Below are positions 41,871-41,980 of a DNA stretch of 41,980 bases, one piece after another. How positions within the stretch are numbered: position 1 is the first letter of the stretch; each line of letters begins with the position of its first letter. A model generated the notes under the pieces. It was not told the origin of the DNA, did not search any database, and saw nothing but the letters and a program-made list of their open reading frames with translations. The stretch comes from a bacterium. GTDB lineage: Bacteria; Desulfobacterota; Binatia; HRBIN30; CADEER01. Where the stretch lies: assembly GCA_030430165.1 (NCBI GenBank), contig JAUIGL010000057.1:1-41980 (forward strand), in the 5' to 3' direction. A program made the translations under genes and the position numbers.

Positions 41871-41980
41871 GGGTCGCTGCTTATTGCGAAGCGGCTGCTC
41901 GCTCAAGGGACGGCGAGCGCGAGGTGCGTGGAGTTGGCTCGCGCGTCGACCGCGAGGCTTCGTCGGCCCTCGCACGTGCC

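Overview
The window is a GC-rich (about two thirds GC by eye), gene-dense piece of bacterial chromosome. It has no tRNA, rRNA, CRISPR array, transposase or recognisable phage module. The gene order rplU-rpmA-obgE-proB-proA-nadD-rsfS, the pilT/pilU pair, tldD/tldE and a Ycf46-type AAA protein fit a Gram-negative bacterium of the broad deltaproteobacterial kind. An acyl-CoA toolkit (glutaryl-CoA dehydrogenase end, acyl-CoA dehydrogenase, alpha-methylacyl-CoA racemase), an F420/Ddn-like protein, an MMACHC-like B12 protein and secreted proteins with dockerin-like tails would suit Binatota or a neighbouring lineage. That placement is inference; no rRNA marker is present.

Layout. 1-2.2 kb: end of a glutaryl-CoA dehydrogenase gene, a universal stress protein and a CorC/HlyC-type membrane protein. 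2.4-5.9 kb: a FabF-type ketosynthase with a promoter almost on its start codon, then two coupled Get3/ArsA-like ATPase genes, the second carrying an in-frame array of five identical 21-bp units. 6.1-13.0 kb (minus strand): the rplU-to-rsfS housekeeping run with a clear sigma70-type promoter before rplU, ending in a LapA/TPR membrane protein. 13.1-15.75 kb (plus): a tightly coupled run of glutaredoxin-like, divergent PlsX-like, HAD phosphatase and CutA genes. 15.8-21.7 kb (minus): pilU, pilT (with a sigma54-like promoter), a CPBP membrane protease, tldE and tldD.

21.8-29.1 kb: PhoH2-type PIN-ATPase, then an envelope/secretion stretch with a DUF481 outer-membrane protein, MutT, a secreted 16-cysteine protein, a DUF3089 lipoprotein and a large secreted beta-solenoid with a dockerin-like tail. 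29.2-35.2 kb: SirB1-like protein, acyl-CoA dehydrogenase, an N-formylglutamate-amidohydrolase-like fusion, a small ribbon-helix-helix plus zinc-knuckle protein, a secreted unknown, phosphoglycerate mutase and a Ddn-like protein. 35.2-35.6 kb is non-coding and rich in inverted repeats. 35.6-41.9 kb: Ycf46-type AAA ATPase, alpha-methylacyl-CoA racemase, an MMACHC-like cobalamin protein and a GH3 glycosidase.

Four copies of one palindromic repeat family lie between genes, at 5959-6057, 9859-10042, 39178-39274 and 39354-39450. Each arm is built of three 9-bp units. In three copies one end is a perfect match to the DnaA-box consensus. The last two copies form a 176-bp tandem duplication that also duplicated the 3' tip of the GH3 gene. 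No single large new system is evident. The best leads are the PlsX-like/HAD operon, the Cys-bearing MMACHC homologue, the Get3-like pair with its repeat-expanded loop, the DnaA-box palindromes and two structured non-coding stretches.
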